A stretch of DNA of 64,000 bases, taken from contig NC_088174.1 in NCBI RefSeq assembly GCF_028769735.1, positions 1,447,501 to 1,511,500 on the forward strand, written 5' to 3'. Origin of the DNA: Zonotrichia leucophrys gambelii (lineage: Eukaryota > Chordata > Aves > Passeriformes > Passerellidae). The notes beneath the pieces are model-generated. The model was given only the letters and a program-made list of their open reading frames with translations. It searched no databases and was not told the DNA's origin. Numbering within the stretch: position 1 is the stretch's first letter; each line of letters opens with the position of its first letter. Below are positions 49,201 through 58,822 of this stretch, piece by piece. A program made the position numbers and the translations under genes.

Positions 49201-49439
49201 CATTCTGGGAAGAGAAAGGAAAAAGAGGCAACTCCCAGCTTAAGGAAATCCTCCTTTTTGGAAACAGCAAATCCTAATCTCACTGGCCTTTAATCTCTGA
49301 AACCCTGAGCTTAATTCCTGCCTAGATTTAGGAAAAAAAAATAAATTTAATGGTTTTCTTATAATCTCTACTGGAGTCTGTGAGTCACCCCCTGGTGTCC
49401 AGTGTTACAGCAGCGTTTGGGAGCACCCATGTGGGACAC
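43256..49439. other. Unique sequence, no gene seen
   Basis: About 6 kb with strikingly few recognisable repeats. AT-rich, nonrepetitive stretches at 43320-43620 and 44640-45200 could be conserved noncoding elements, but this cannot be judged without alignment. No exon was recognised. Confidence 0.5.
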
Positions 49440-49890
49440 GGGGAATGGAGGAGCAGGTGCTCCACATCCCTGGGAATGGAGGAGCAGATGCTCCACATTC
49501 CTGGGAATGGAGGAGCAGGTGCTCCACATCCCTGGGAATGGAGGAGGAAGTGCTCACACATCCCTGGGTACCATCCCTGGGAATCATCCCTGGGTATCAT
49601 CCCTGGGAATGGAGGAGGAGGTGCTCACACACCCCTGGGAATGGAGGAGCAGGTGCTCCACATCCCTGGGAATGGAGGAGAAGGTGCCCCACATCCCTGG
49701 GAATGGAGGAGAACATGCTCCACATCCCTGGGAATGGAGGAGAACATGCTCCACATCCCTGGGAATGGAGGAGAACATGCTCCACATCCCTGGGAATGGA
49801 GGAGCAGGTGCTCCACATCCCTGGGAATGGAGGAGCAGGTGCTCCCACATCCCTGGGAATGGAGGAGAAGGTGCTCCACACCCCTGGGTA
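49440..49890. repeat. Minisatellite, about 14 copies of a 31-bp unit
   Basis: The unit is GGGAATGGAGGAGCAGGTGC followed by TCCACATCCCT. Variants replace CAGGTG with AACATG or AAGGTG. Around 49561-49610 the array is interrupted by short CATCCCTGGGTA / CATCCCTGGGAAT units. Repetitive ORFs on both strands arise from it. Confidence 0.95.
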
Positions 49891-52397
49891 CCACGGCTGC
49901 CTCTTCCTTCTTGGGGGCAGGATTAATTCAGCTGGGAAGTTTAAACTTCCCTCATGGTGCCCCAAAGCTCTGGGGTGGGGCTTGTGCTCCAGGTGGGAGT
50001 ACAAAGGAGCTGAAGCAGTTTGGGGCTGACAGCCACCAGCAGTGGTTTCCCCTTGGCCATGGATTTCATCCATCCAGACCAGTTTTATTCCTGCTCAGAA
50101 TCATGAGCCACACTGCTTTGTGTGAAATTTCCCCCAGTTCACTGAGACCCAGCTCCTTTGGGCAGAGGGCAGCAGATTTGGGCTCCTCCTGTCCCATCCC
50201 AGGGCCCTGCCACACCACTTCTACAGTGGCATGGCCAGAATTCTCTGGTTAATTAAGCTTAAGAGTTTAGTGGCTCATTTTCCCAGTTAATAGAAGGTGG
50301 AGCTGGTGTGTTGGGACAGGACTCTGCTCCTCACAGTCAACTGGAATTGTTCATGATGGACTAGAGCCCTAGCCAGTCTAAAGGAAACCCAGCAGGGTAC
50401 AAGCCCCTGCCGCAGGAGCATCTAACTCTCCAGACTGCCTCTGAGGAGTCTATCTGATTTATTTTGTGTGTGTGGTTTTACGTTTCTTCATGTCAGGCTT
50501 CAGTTAGTTTTAACAGTAGCAAACACAACATAATGAAAACATGATCTTCCTTTGTAATTGTGACACAATCTTTAGCCTGAGTTTCCTGTTCCAAGGTGAG
50601 GCATCTAAAATAAGTTACTCCACTCTGCCTGTCCCACAGTGAAGGCTGTTACTCTGCACAGGGATTGACATCAGGACAGGGAATTGGAGCTGACACCGTG
50701 CACAGCCCCAGCCCCTGCAGTGTCCCCTCATGGTGTGGGGACCTGGGGGCTGTCCTTGCTCGGGGAGTGCAGGATCTATCAGCATTGCAGCCCCAGACCC
50801 TGGCTGCTGTGTTTGCCGAGCTGCAAGGAGAGGGATGTGCTGATTACTGGAGACATCCATTGGAGGGAGACGTGGTCACAAGGCTGAGCCCGGCGCGTTC
50901 CGCACGGGAGGATTTGGCATCATCCGCTTCCTTGGCTTGCAGAATTTCTGTATTGTAATTAATGCCAGTGTAGGGCCCCCTGTTTGTTACTGGGGTGTCC
51001 AGAACTGCCTGCCCTGTACCCGTGTCCATCAGATGGGTGCGGGTACAAAGCGGGATGGGTGCGATGTGAGCGGAGCCCCGGCTCCTTCCCCGCTGCTGTC
51101 CCTCGCAGAGGTGCTGAAATTCCGCCCTCCCTTCTGGTCCAGCACAAGCCCTGGCTGGTCCTGCATCACAAACCGTGTTCCCAAAGCTCCTGCAGCGTGT
51201 TCTGTGCGCTGAGGGATGTGTGGTTTATGTAACTGATACAAATCTTCCTCCTTTCGCTCTATACAGAACCTTAGACCAAACTTCCCAGAAAGAATTCTAT
51301 GAAGTTCAACTTCACCGTGGTTTTATATAAACCCCTGCTGTGTAGGTGTGCTTTATCAGGAAGGCTTCTAAGAGAAGGTATCATCCATTTTCGTAGTAAA
51401 ATTAACATTTAGTGCACGCAGAAGGCATGGGAAATTATATAAAGCAGCAAGTACTGTTGGGAATTCTGCGAATATCATTTAAATAGAAGCTTCTCTGCAG
51501 TAAATCTGTTTGTGCTGCTGTTACACACACAGACCCTCCTTTGGAGCTCCAAACTGCCCCTGGGTGAGGGGAGGCACCCGGGGCTTTCCTGCCTGGTCTT
51601 TTAGGGGGTGTTGGACCTGGGGAAGGGGGTGCTGTGGCTGAGCCTCTCGGGTGCTGCATCCCCCGGGTGCAGCATCCCTGGGCTGCAGCATCCCCGGGCT
51701 CCCCAGGGCAGGCAGCACAGCAGTGGGGTCCCCACAGGCTCCCGTGGTGGGGTTTGGGGCCGGCAGCCCAGGCGGGGCTGGCTCTGTGGTTCTATGGCTC
51801 TGTTGTAATCCGTGCCCTCCCCCGCGCTCTGAGTGGCTCAGCTCTCGCAGAATGCCAGCCCAGCGCTGCCAGGCTCGGTGCTGGCAGTGAATCCCTCCCG
51901 TTGGGCTCCGGAAGTGCTCAGTGAGCATGTGTGAGGTGTGCACCTTTGTTCTGGAGGGTTCCCAGCCTCTGCTGCTCCCCCTGCCCTGCTCTGGCTCCCC
52001 TGGCTCCCTGCAGGGCTTCTCCCTTGAAACCTCGCTGGCATTCCCAGGAGGCAGAGCCAGGGATGGGCTGTGCCTGCTGAGGGTCCCCAGGCCCTGGGGA
52101 AGTGGGAACCAGCAGAACATCCTCACCGGGCTGCTTCTCACATTTCCTCTGGGCTCCACACCCAGGCTCCCTCTGCGCTCACTGCAGTTTAGAGGAAAAG
52201 ATAAAGTGGCCGTAAAACCCCTCTGAATTCAGGCTGGTTGTATGTTGTGGGGAAGTCGTTGCTGCTTCTGAGATTGAAACTGGAATTTCCTGGCTGTTTT
52301 TGTAAGTTCAGGTTTATGGTTTGGAAAATTGCCTGTGTTGTTTTGGGAAAGGATGGTAGCAATAATAATAAATATTCCACATCTATTACGTGTTGGA
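49891..52397. other. Unique sequence, partly CpG-enriched, no gene seen
   Basis: CpGs are somewhat enriched at 50870-51210. AT-rich nonrepetitive DNA follows at 51230-51500. No exon or repeat was recognised. Confidence 0.5.
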
Positions 52398-52446
52398 ACA
52401 AAACAATCTCCGAGGTCCCTTCCAGCCCAAATCATTCTATGTTTGC
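52398..52446 (+). mobile_element. CR1 LINE 3' end fragment
   Basis: CAATCTCCGAGGTCCCTTCC followed by AGCCCAAATCATTCTATG is the bird CR1 3' terminus in plus orientation. Confidence 0.88.
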
Positions 52447-53884
52447 TATTCTGATTAGTCTAAAATTACATCAGACAGACTGGCTATCCTAAAAATGGAT
52501 CCTTGATAGAAAATGCAGGTTTGGAAGCTGGAGGTGAGGCAGACCCATCACCTGGATCCAGCCTGGCCTGTGTGCTAACAGGACAGCCTGGGGCAGCTTT
52601 AAAGGAGCCTCCTGTGATTTTACAGGTGAAAAAGGGCTTTTCACTGCCCTCCTGAATGAGAAAGTCCCTGCCTGGACGGAGCAGGAGGGAGCCTCTGGCT
52701 GGCACTTATCACCCAAAATAAAGCACATAAGGAACCTGAACTGTTCTTGTTTCTAATGCTGCTCAACACAGCCCAGCCTCTGCATCTGCAAACACATCAC
52801 AGCCTGCCTGTGCTCCAGAGCTGGTAAGAAATGGGCAGGATGGTGCTGGCTGAGTGCTGGTCTGGCACAAACCAGAGTGGAGGCCATCAAGGGAAGCCCC
52901 GTGAAGACTCAGTCTGTCCTTTGTTGGTGTTTGGGGTGGATACAGGACCCTCCTGGTTTTGAGGGAGCCCTCTTGGCAAAGAAAGAAAATGAGGCAAGCT
53001 TTGCATTGAACAGCTGGGTTTGGTGTTGGTGTTGTTACGAAAATTAATCCACAAACACCAGTTTATGTCCAAAAAGGAGACAGAGGTGTCCACTCTGGCT
53101 TTATTTGAATAAAGGGAGAGGCCATGGGGCATTCCCCTGGGATCTCTCAAATTTTTGGAGGATGGGGCAGGAGCATCACCCCCTGGCCCTGCCCTTCCCC
53201 AGGGAGGACACTGCAGGACAGGCTGCCCTTGGTGGTGGGGTTAAAGCATGAAGTTGGCCAGGTTTAGACATGAAATGCTGCCCAGCTCTCCCCGTTTGCT
53301 GCAGGGGAACAGACCAGGTGCTGTGTGGTGCCTGTTGGCCTCGTGTCTGTGTGGGAGCGTTCGGAGGCGCAGCTTTCCTGGAAGGTGCCGTGCTCAGCCC
53401 CCGGATGCACATTTTAGTGCATTATGCATATGCATTGGCAGCATTTCTATATTTGTCTTTGTCTGGAAAATCATTTGCTTTTTCCAGCTGAGTGTATCTG
53501 GTCTGTGTGCGTTGTGATGCCTCTCTGGGGTACCTGCTGGTTCTGGGAGCTGAGATTGGGGTTTGGGATACAGCACCTGGCACCTGGACCATAAACCCTG
53601 AGTGTGTGTGTGATTTTAATGTAGGAACGAGCATTTCTGGCTGCTGCAGAAGGAATAAAGGTCCTCCATCTGTCCTACCCCCCTTTTATAGATCTCTGTC
53701 TGTAGAGTCAGAATTCAGTTTAACTCTTAGCTGGAGACAGCCAGCACAGTGCTGAGGGGAGATATTATAGGATTCGTGATGGGAGAACGACTGCACAGAG
53801 CTAAACCGTGATTCCCCCTGCCCCACTCCCACATTTCAGGCTGACAGCGAATTCCCAGGTTACCACGAGTTGCCTTTTTGTTAT
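52447..53884. other. Unique sequence upstream of a CpG-island promoter
   Basis: No named repeat. It contains the palindromic POU site at 53424 and AT-rich sequence around it. No exon was recognised. Confidence 0.55.
53424..53435. promoter_or_regulatory. Perfect MORE-type POU/octamer palindrome
   Basis: ATGCATATGCAT matches exactly the consensus known for cooperative binding of POU-domain dimers. It lies about 740 bp upstream of the TATA-like box at 54167. Binding is inferred from the motif only. Confidence 0.5.
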
Positions 53885-54335
53885 TTTGGCCGCTTTGCTC
53901 CCGCTCCCCTCCCCGTTCCGAGCGAGCCCGGGGCTGCGTTTTCCAGGGCGCTTCCAGGGCAGCCGCATCCCGGGGCGGTGCGGAGCGGGATGTGCGCGGC
54001 TCGGAGCGCTGGGAGCCGCCTCGGAGCCGCCTCGGAGCCGCCTCGGAGCCGCCTCGGAGCCGCCTCGGAGCCGCCGGGCCGGAGCATCCGGGAGCGGCGC
54101 GCCGGGAGCGCGGGGCAGAGCCGCGGCTGCGTGGCGCTCGCTGTCACGGCGGGCGGAAGCCTCGCGTATTTATGGAGCCAGCGCTTCCTTCTGCGTTTGA
54201 GTGACAGCCAGGATGCCGTCGCTGCCTGGTCACTGGAGCTGATTAGTATGCGCCAGGGTCCGCCTCGCTCCGAGGGATGCAGCCGCAGCAGCTTGCAGAG
54301 CTGTCACACTCACACGGGCTCCGTATCTGCACTGG
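53885..54335 (+). promoter_or_regulatory. CpG island with TATA-like core promoter
   Basis: This is the most compact CpG-dense segment of the window, dense with CCGCC and CGGAGC words. TATTTATGG at 54167-54175 could act as a TATA-type element, placing a plus-strand start near 54195-54205. CpG density falls off by about 54340, where a GAGAGA-rich stretch begins, as is common in 5' leaders. The placement just ahead of the microprotein ORF supports a plus-strand promoter. A minus-strand start from the same island cannot be excluded. Confidence 0.6.
54012..54076. repeat. Six tandem 11-bp units, GGAGCCGCCTC
   Basis: A near-perfect array in the centre of the CpG island, each unit with two CpGs. It gives the arginine/serine/proline-rich ORFs in this stretch. 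Confidence 0.92.
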
Positions 54336-54361
54336 CTTGACGAATTAAAAAGCGAGCCAGC

Positions 54362-54414
54362 CAGCGAGAGAGAGACCCGGAGAGAGAGGGGGGACGAGAC
54401 AGAGAGAGAAGCTT
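54362..54414. repeat. GA-rich simple sequence
   Basis: AGCGAGAGAGAGACCCGGAG and following GAGA units, in the inferred leader. Confidence 0.85.
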
Positions 54415-54601
54415 GCAGACAGCGCTCGCTCTTTTCCTAAAGGAAGGATTTTGCATCCCGAGTGCTCACTGGTTGTGATGATGCTTCACTTAGCGGGCTC
54501 AGAATGAGCTAGAGACAGCAGATAGGGGAGAAACTAAAGGCAGAGCACAAAGCATTACGAACCAACCCAAAACCAGGAACAGTTTTCTCCTCTATTCTAG
54601 C

Positions 54602-54640
54602 ATGGTGGATGTATGGACAGTCTTACAGAGCAGAGGTTGA
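54602..54640 (+). CDS. Short upstream ORF (12 codons)
   Basis: The first ATG of the candidate exon (CATGG context, +4 G) opens a 12-residue ORF, MVDVWTVLQSRG, that stops 57 bp before the microprotein ATG. The spacing would allow reinitiation. A second ATG at 54609 opens a 117-codon ORF that overlaps the microprotein in another frame and runs into the GA repeat. That ORF has no recognisable domain and its tail is microsatellite-encoded, so I do not call it a gene. Whether either is translated is unknown. Confidence 0.2.
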   Translation: MVDVWTVLQSRG

Positions 54641-54696
54641 CTTCTCCAAATCTGCCAGCCCCACACCTCGAACACTACAGTGTTCTGCATTGCACC

Positions 54697-54792
54697 ATGA
54701 CCTTGGATGTTCAAACGGTGGTCGTTTTTGCAGTGATTGTGGTGCTATTGCTTGTGAATGTCATACTCATGTTCTTCCTGGGCACTCGTTAA
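54697..54792 (+). CDS. Candidate 31-residue single-pass transmembrane microprotein
   Basis: The start codon has a strong context, GCACCATGA, with A at -3. The product is 31 residues: a polar N-terminus (MTLDVQT), one uninterrupted hydrophobic helix at about residues 8-28 rich in Val, Leu, Ile and Phe with a single Asn near residue 21, and a short basic tail, GTR. The size and shape recall small membrane regulators such as sarcolipin or the phospholamban-like peptides, but I see no sequence match and assign no function or name. The ORF ends before the GA-rich tract, so it is not microsatellite-derived, and it lies about 500 bp downstream of a CpG-island promoter. The frame overlaps a longer 117-codon ORF. 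A random hydrophobic ORF in a long 5' leader is the alternative explanation. Confidence 0.45.
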   Translation: MTLDVQTVVVFAVIVVLLLVNVILMFFLGTR

Positions 54793-54847
54793 ATGGATTT
54801 TTTCTCCTGAGCTGTTGGGGGCTACTACTACCACTAGCAATTCAACA

Positions 54848-54914
54848 AGAGAGCACGAGCGGGAGAGAGAGAGAGAGAAAGGCGAGAGAGAGAGAGAAAG
54901 AGAGAGAGAGATTT
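54848..54914. repeat. (GA)n simple repeat
   Basis: GAGAGA units with occasional A insertions, in the 3' half of the candidate exon. Confidence 0.92.
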
Positions 54915-55176
54915 CTTACTGAGGGGGGAAACGCGTTGAGCTTCAACATGGCCTCGCTGTGATATGTATGACGTTGGTATTATTATCTCTCCCTAAATCT
55001 TTTGTCATGTCTTGTCTTTTAAGTATGCCTGTAAGTGTAGCTGCTTTTGCCGGGGTTTTAAATGTGATAAATAATAATAATAATAGCGGTCCAGTGCTCC
55101 GTGGTTCTGTGCTAGCGAGACAGAGCTGTGCTTCTTTAGGCAGCAGCAGAGTGGAAATGGTCTGTCTGTGGTGAGC

Positions 55177-58100
55177 ACTGGCTGTGTTGTTTTGCTTTCC
55201 TTTGAAATAGAGGCTCAAGTTGATAATAAGTCATTTTGTGTGCGATTTCTAGCAAGCAGTTAATGTGCAATGTCTGTGAGAGTAACCGTGTAGGTGCCAG
55301 GTGAGAGGTGCTGCTGTGTGCAACGGAATCGAGCTGTGGGCATTTTTTGGGGGGGAGGGTGGTGTTTGAGAAATCCTATTAAAGGATTAAATCTTTGCTA
55401 AAATAACATTCAGCCACAAAAAAAAAAAAAAAGAATAATTCTACTTACTGTATTTATCTGTGTTGCTTTGATGATCTGATTTGATTTCTGAAGATTCAGC
55501 CCCAAAGCCTCCAAATTCTATGTCCACACTGATGTAACCCAGCTCCTTTCTTTAGAGATGTGAGAGGCACCAAAACATAGCCTGCTGGGTTTTTATTCTG
55601 GTTGTACGTGGTTTCTGTCTCTGCAAATTGGGAAGGAAAGATCAAAGGGAAAAAGGGAAATACAAGCTTTGTTTTTCTTTGCTAAAGCAACAGATACGGA
55701 GGGGTTGGGTTTTGCTTTGATTTTCTAGAGATCTGATTTTGGCTTGCTTTTCTTTTTTTCGTGTGTGTGTGTATTTATAAAATTTTGGGGAATGTATCTA
55801 AGAAAAATCTTTGCCCACCTCAAGGATAACGAGCTTTTGAGATGGGTTGCTTCGCGTGACTTTATTTACATTGATTTTCTGGAAAATGAAGTGCTAAGTT
55901 GTGCATTATGGGCTTGCTGGAAAGGTGTCCAGCAGTTAGAGGTGTTTCTAGCCCGAAATTGCAATGTTTACAGCTTGGGAGCAGGCTGGCTGGGGGCTCC
56001 AGTGGCAGCACGAGAAGTTTGGAGAGAATACGAAGGGAATGTCTGGAAAGAGTAATGCCTTTTCCTCTGGAAAATGTATCTCTGTTCTGTGCTTCTGTTA
56101 GAGGTCTTCAGGATTTTTTAAATATATTATTTCACCCTCCAGAAAAATCAGAATTTCTTAAAACAAACAAAAATATCAGTTTGAAAATGTTTTTATCTTT
56201 GCTGATGGTCACTGGAATTTTATTGCCTTGATAATTTAATTAGTTCACGCTTATTCCAGCTGTCTATTATTTATTTTATGTCCTCTGGAAAAAAAATAAT
56301 CATGTAACTGATAGATAAAGACAAAGCTGGAGGTTACAGATGGAGACATGGAGTTATTTCCCAATGGAGGTTTGTGTGCTGGGAGTTAAATGCCGAGCAG
56401 GGCTCGGGAGCCGATGGCTTTTCCATGGTGGCATGACTGGAAATGGAGTTAAATCCTGCAAATTTGGCACTTTCAAAGTGCTTTTAGCTCTAAATAAAAG
56501 AGAAAAAAAAATTTCCCTGAATGCCAGAGTGGGAACAATCATCCCCAAAAGTGTTGTGGGGCAGGAGCCACTGTTTTAGTGAGGAGGAAAGGGAGAGCCA
56601 GGGATCCAAGCCCAGGAGGATGCTCTGGTGCCTGCTGGCTCCGTTCACCCTCTGCACTTGTAGCTATCTGCAGGAGGTACCTGCTTCCCTTCACAGCAGA
56701 CTGAGTCAATCTTCTTCCCTAAAAAAAACCGATTGAATAAAATTGATGCTGACGATGGTTTGGGTTGTTAAACAGCTCAAATTTGGTCTATTTGCCTGTT
56801 GGCCATTCTGTGTCATTAGTTTTATAGGTTGCAGAATCTCCTGGAAAGGTAATAAATGAGCTGAGATCACCATGGAGAGGGAATTGATCAAACAGCAGCC
56901 AAAATCATCCTTTCAGGGGAACAGCCTTGAGCGACAAAGGGATTTGGAGGAGAAAGGCTGGAAAAATGAGCAAAAACCCAACCCCAAAACTGACCAGCGA
57001 GTTACAGTGGGCCGTGGCTGTGCCTGAATATTTATTTTCTCTGGCACTAAGGTTTACCTTTCAATATGATTTCTACGAGGAATGCCCGGCGCCTGCTGCG
57101 GTTTCCTGGGCGCATTCCTTGATCCAGAGCTCGGACTCCTGGGGAGATATTTGGGAATGGTGTGTGTTGGGTGCTGGATGTTCCTGCCATGCCCCATGGT
57201 CCTTCTGCATTCCCCCCTGTGGTTCCATCCCTGGGGGCTGTGCTGGGGCTGTGCTGGGGCTGCATGGGGAGGATGAGGGGTTGTGCACGCTCAGCTGCTG
57301 GGAGGGAGCGCCGGGAGCCGAGTTCTTCCCGTCGCGGAACCTGCTTGCTTGGGAGAATTCCTGTGATTTTAGTACAACTTTTTGCCTTTTATTCCTCCTG
57401 AAGGCTGGTGGAGTTAAAGAAGGAAAGTTAATGTAGAGCAATAGGAAAGTTGGCAGCAGCAAACTTTGTTATTGTAGCAGCAGTGTTCTCGTTATCTCGG
57501 GCTTCCTGATGGAATTTTGGGGGAAAGGAGAGGAAGCGAGAGGTGAAAGAATGAGCGAGGGCTGGGCTGGCTGCTTGTTTAGCTTGGTCTCTGTCTCCCA
57601 TATCAGGCCTCAGTGTCCACCTGTCCAGCCCTGCCCCAGCCCCAGTTCTGTATTTTGGCAGCTGCAGTTTGGCATTTCCAGGCGTGCAGGAATCCCTCTG
57701 TTCTGCCAGGCTGGGCACAGCGGCTCAGCCCACGGTGAGCACCGGGAGCTTTCTGGGGTGACAGCGCTGCCAGTCCCCACTAGATCCCTGTGCCCCCAAG
57801 GGACTGTGCCTGCACTGCTCTGGGTGGCATTTGCCTGCTGTGAAATTCCCTGGGATTGGAGTTTTCCATGTCCTGGGACCATTGGGGTCACGCTCAGGTC
57901 CCTGGGGGTGCTTCAGCCCCGTGACTCCCCTGGGTTTCTTCACTTTTGTGGGGATGCTCAGACCCAGGGATGAGGCAGAAGGATCATTCCTTTAAAGGAA
58001 TCAAAGTGCTGACCCTCTGAAAAATATGGCCCCAAAGGAAAAAAATACAAATTTGTCTGCAGAAAGCATATTTGTGATGCATATAATCTCTTTCCGTGCT

Positions 58101-58760
58101 TCTGCTGTGTTTGCTGAGGCTGGGTGATGGGAGACCTGCCTTGCTGTTGTCTGCTTAAGCAGGATTCAATGTTATTTGCCACAGGATTCATGAAAATGCC
58201 TCTGCCTGTATCATAGCAACCCCGTTTCCCACAGTCCATAAAAAGTCCATTTCTCCCGAGCAGCAATCCGCCGTCTTAAAGATTCAGGCACCTCCTCGGC
58301 AGGGAAAGGGGGATGTGCCCCTCTCCGGGTGCTTCCCTGAGAGCTTAAGCGTCGGGATGATCCCGGCTTGTCCTGCCTGCACGGCGCTCCTAATGCTCTG
58401 TCTTTAAGGCAGATAAAGTGCTTTCCCTTCGGGTTTCGAAAGGCTTCCTCCCCCACCCTGGCTATTTCCCACCTCTGTTTAAAACCTCACATGACAAGTT
58501 GGAGGGGATGGGACAGCTCCGAGCTCGGTGACGCGGTGGCTCTGCCCTGTCCTGCCATTTGGCTTTTCCCCCGGGATGGCAGCAGCACAGCCCTGGCGTT
58601 TGCTGGGGAGGGAGTGAAGATCTGCCCCGATGCCAGCCCTTCAGTGGGAATGCAGAGGTGCTTTCTCAGCCCGTAGATGACTGTTATTAAGAGCTGCATG
58701 TTCACCTGACTCCTGCCCCCATCTGTTTGCATAATGTGGTTATATTTCTTTTTGGATCAG
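55177..58760. other. Unique sequence, probable intron, no gene seen
   Basis: Nonrepetitive AT-rich DNA (55180-56340) followed by mixed DNA. It contains AAT units before its start (55061-55085) and a 15-bp poly-A near 55418. ORFs at 56927-57973 overlap on both strands and show no domain. Interpreted as intron of the plus-strand transcript only because of the upstream donor-like site. Confidence 0.4.
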
Positions 58761-58822
58761 GTATTCAGTACACAGCCCAGCTGCTGTGTATAATGTCTGA
58801 AGGAAAATTGCCAAAAATCCAT
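58761..58822 (+). other. Possible short exon with ATG
   Basis: A pyrimidine-rich acceptor, TATATTTCTTTTTGGATCAG, ends at 58760 and a consensus donor, GTAAGT, begins at 58823. The 62-bp segment holds an ATG at 58793 followed by ten open codons (MSEGKLPKIH) up to the donor. I do not recognise the peptide. Sites of this quality occur by chance, so this is a suggestion only. Confidence 0.25.

Larger units (their letters stand above)
54601..55170 (+). other. Candidate exon carrying the microprotein ORF
   Basis: A pyrimidine tract ending TTTTCTCCTCTATTCTAG at 54600 is a good splice acceptor, and GTGAGC at 55171-55176 is a plausible donor. The enclosed 570 bp would be an exon of a plus-strand transcript. 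Alternatively the transcript runs unspliced from the CpG island (about 54200), and the acceptor-like site is not used. The exon contains a 12-codon uORF (54602-54640), the 31-codon ORF at 54697, and a GA-rich tract. Its boundaries are inferred. Confidence 0.45.

Noticed and set aside
49380..50252. 290-codon plus-strand ORF
   Set aside because: Mostly the 31-bp minisatellite, with a nonrepetitive tail that shows no domain.
51780..51806. CR1 tail (TGGTTCTATGGCTCTG)
   Set aside because: Too short and without the preceding CR1 blocks to be distinguished from chance.
54609..54962. 117-codon plus ORF in the candidate exon
   Set aside because: Its C-terminal part is encoded by the GA repeat, and the cysteine-rich middle does not match a known domain. 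The overlapping 31-codon ORF has better start context and a coherent transmembrane helix. Not excluded, but not called.
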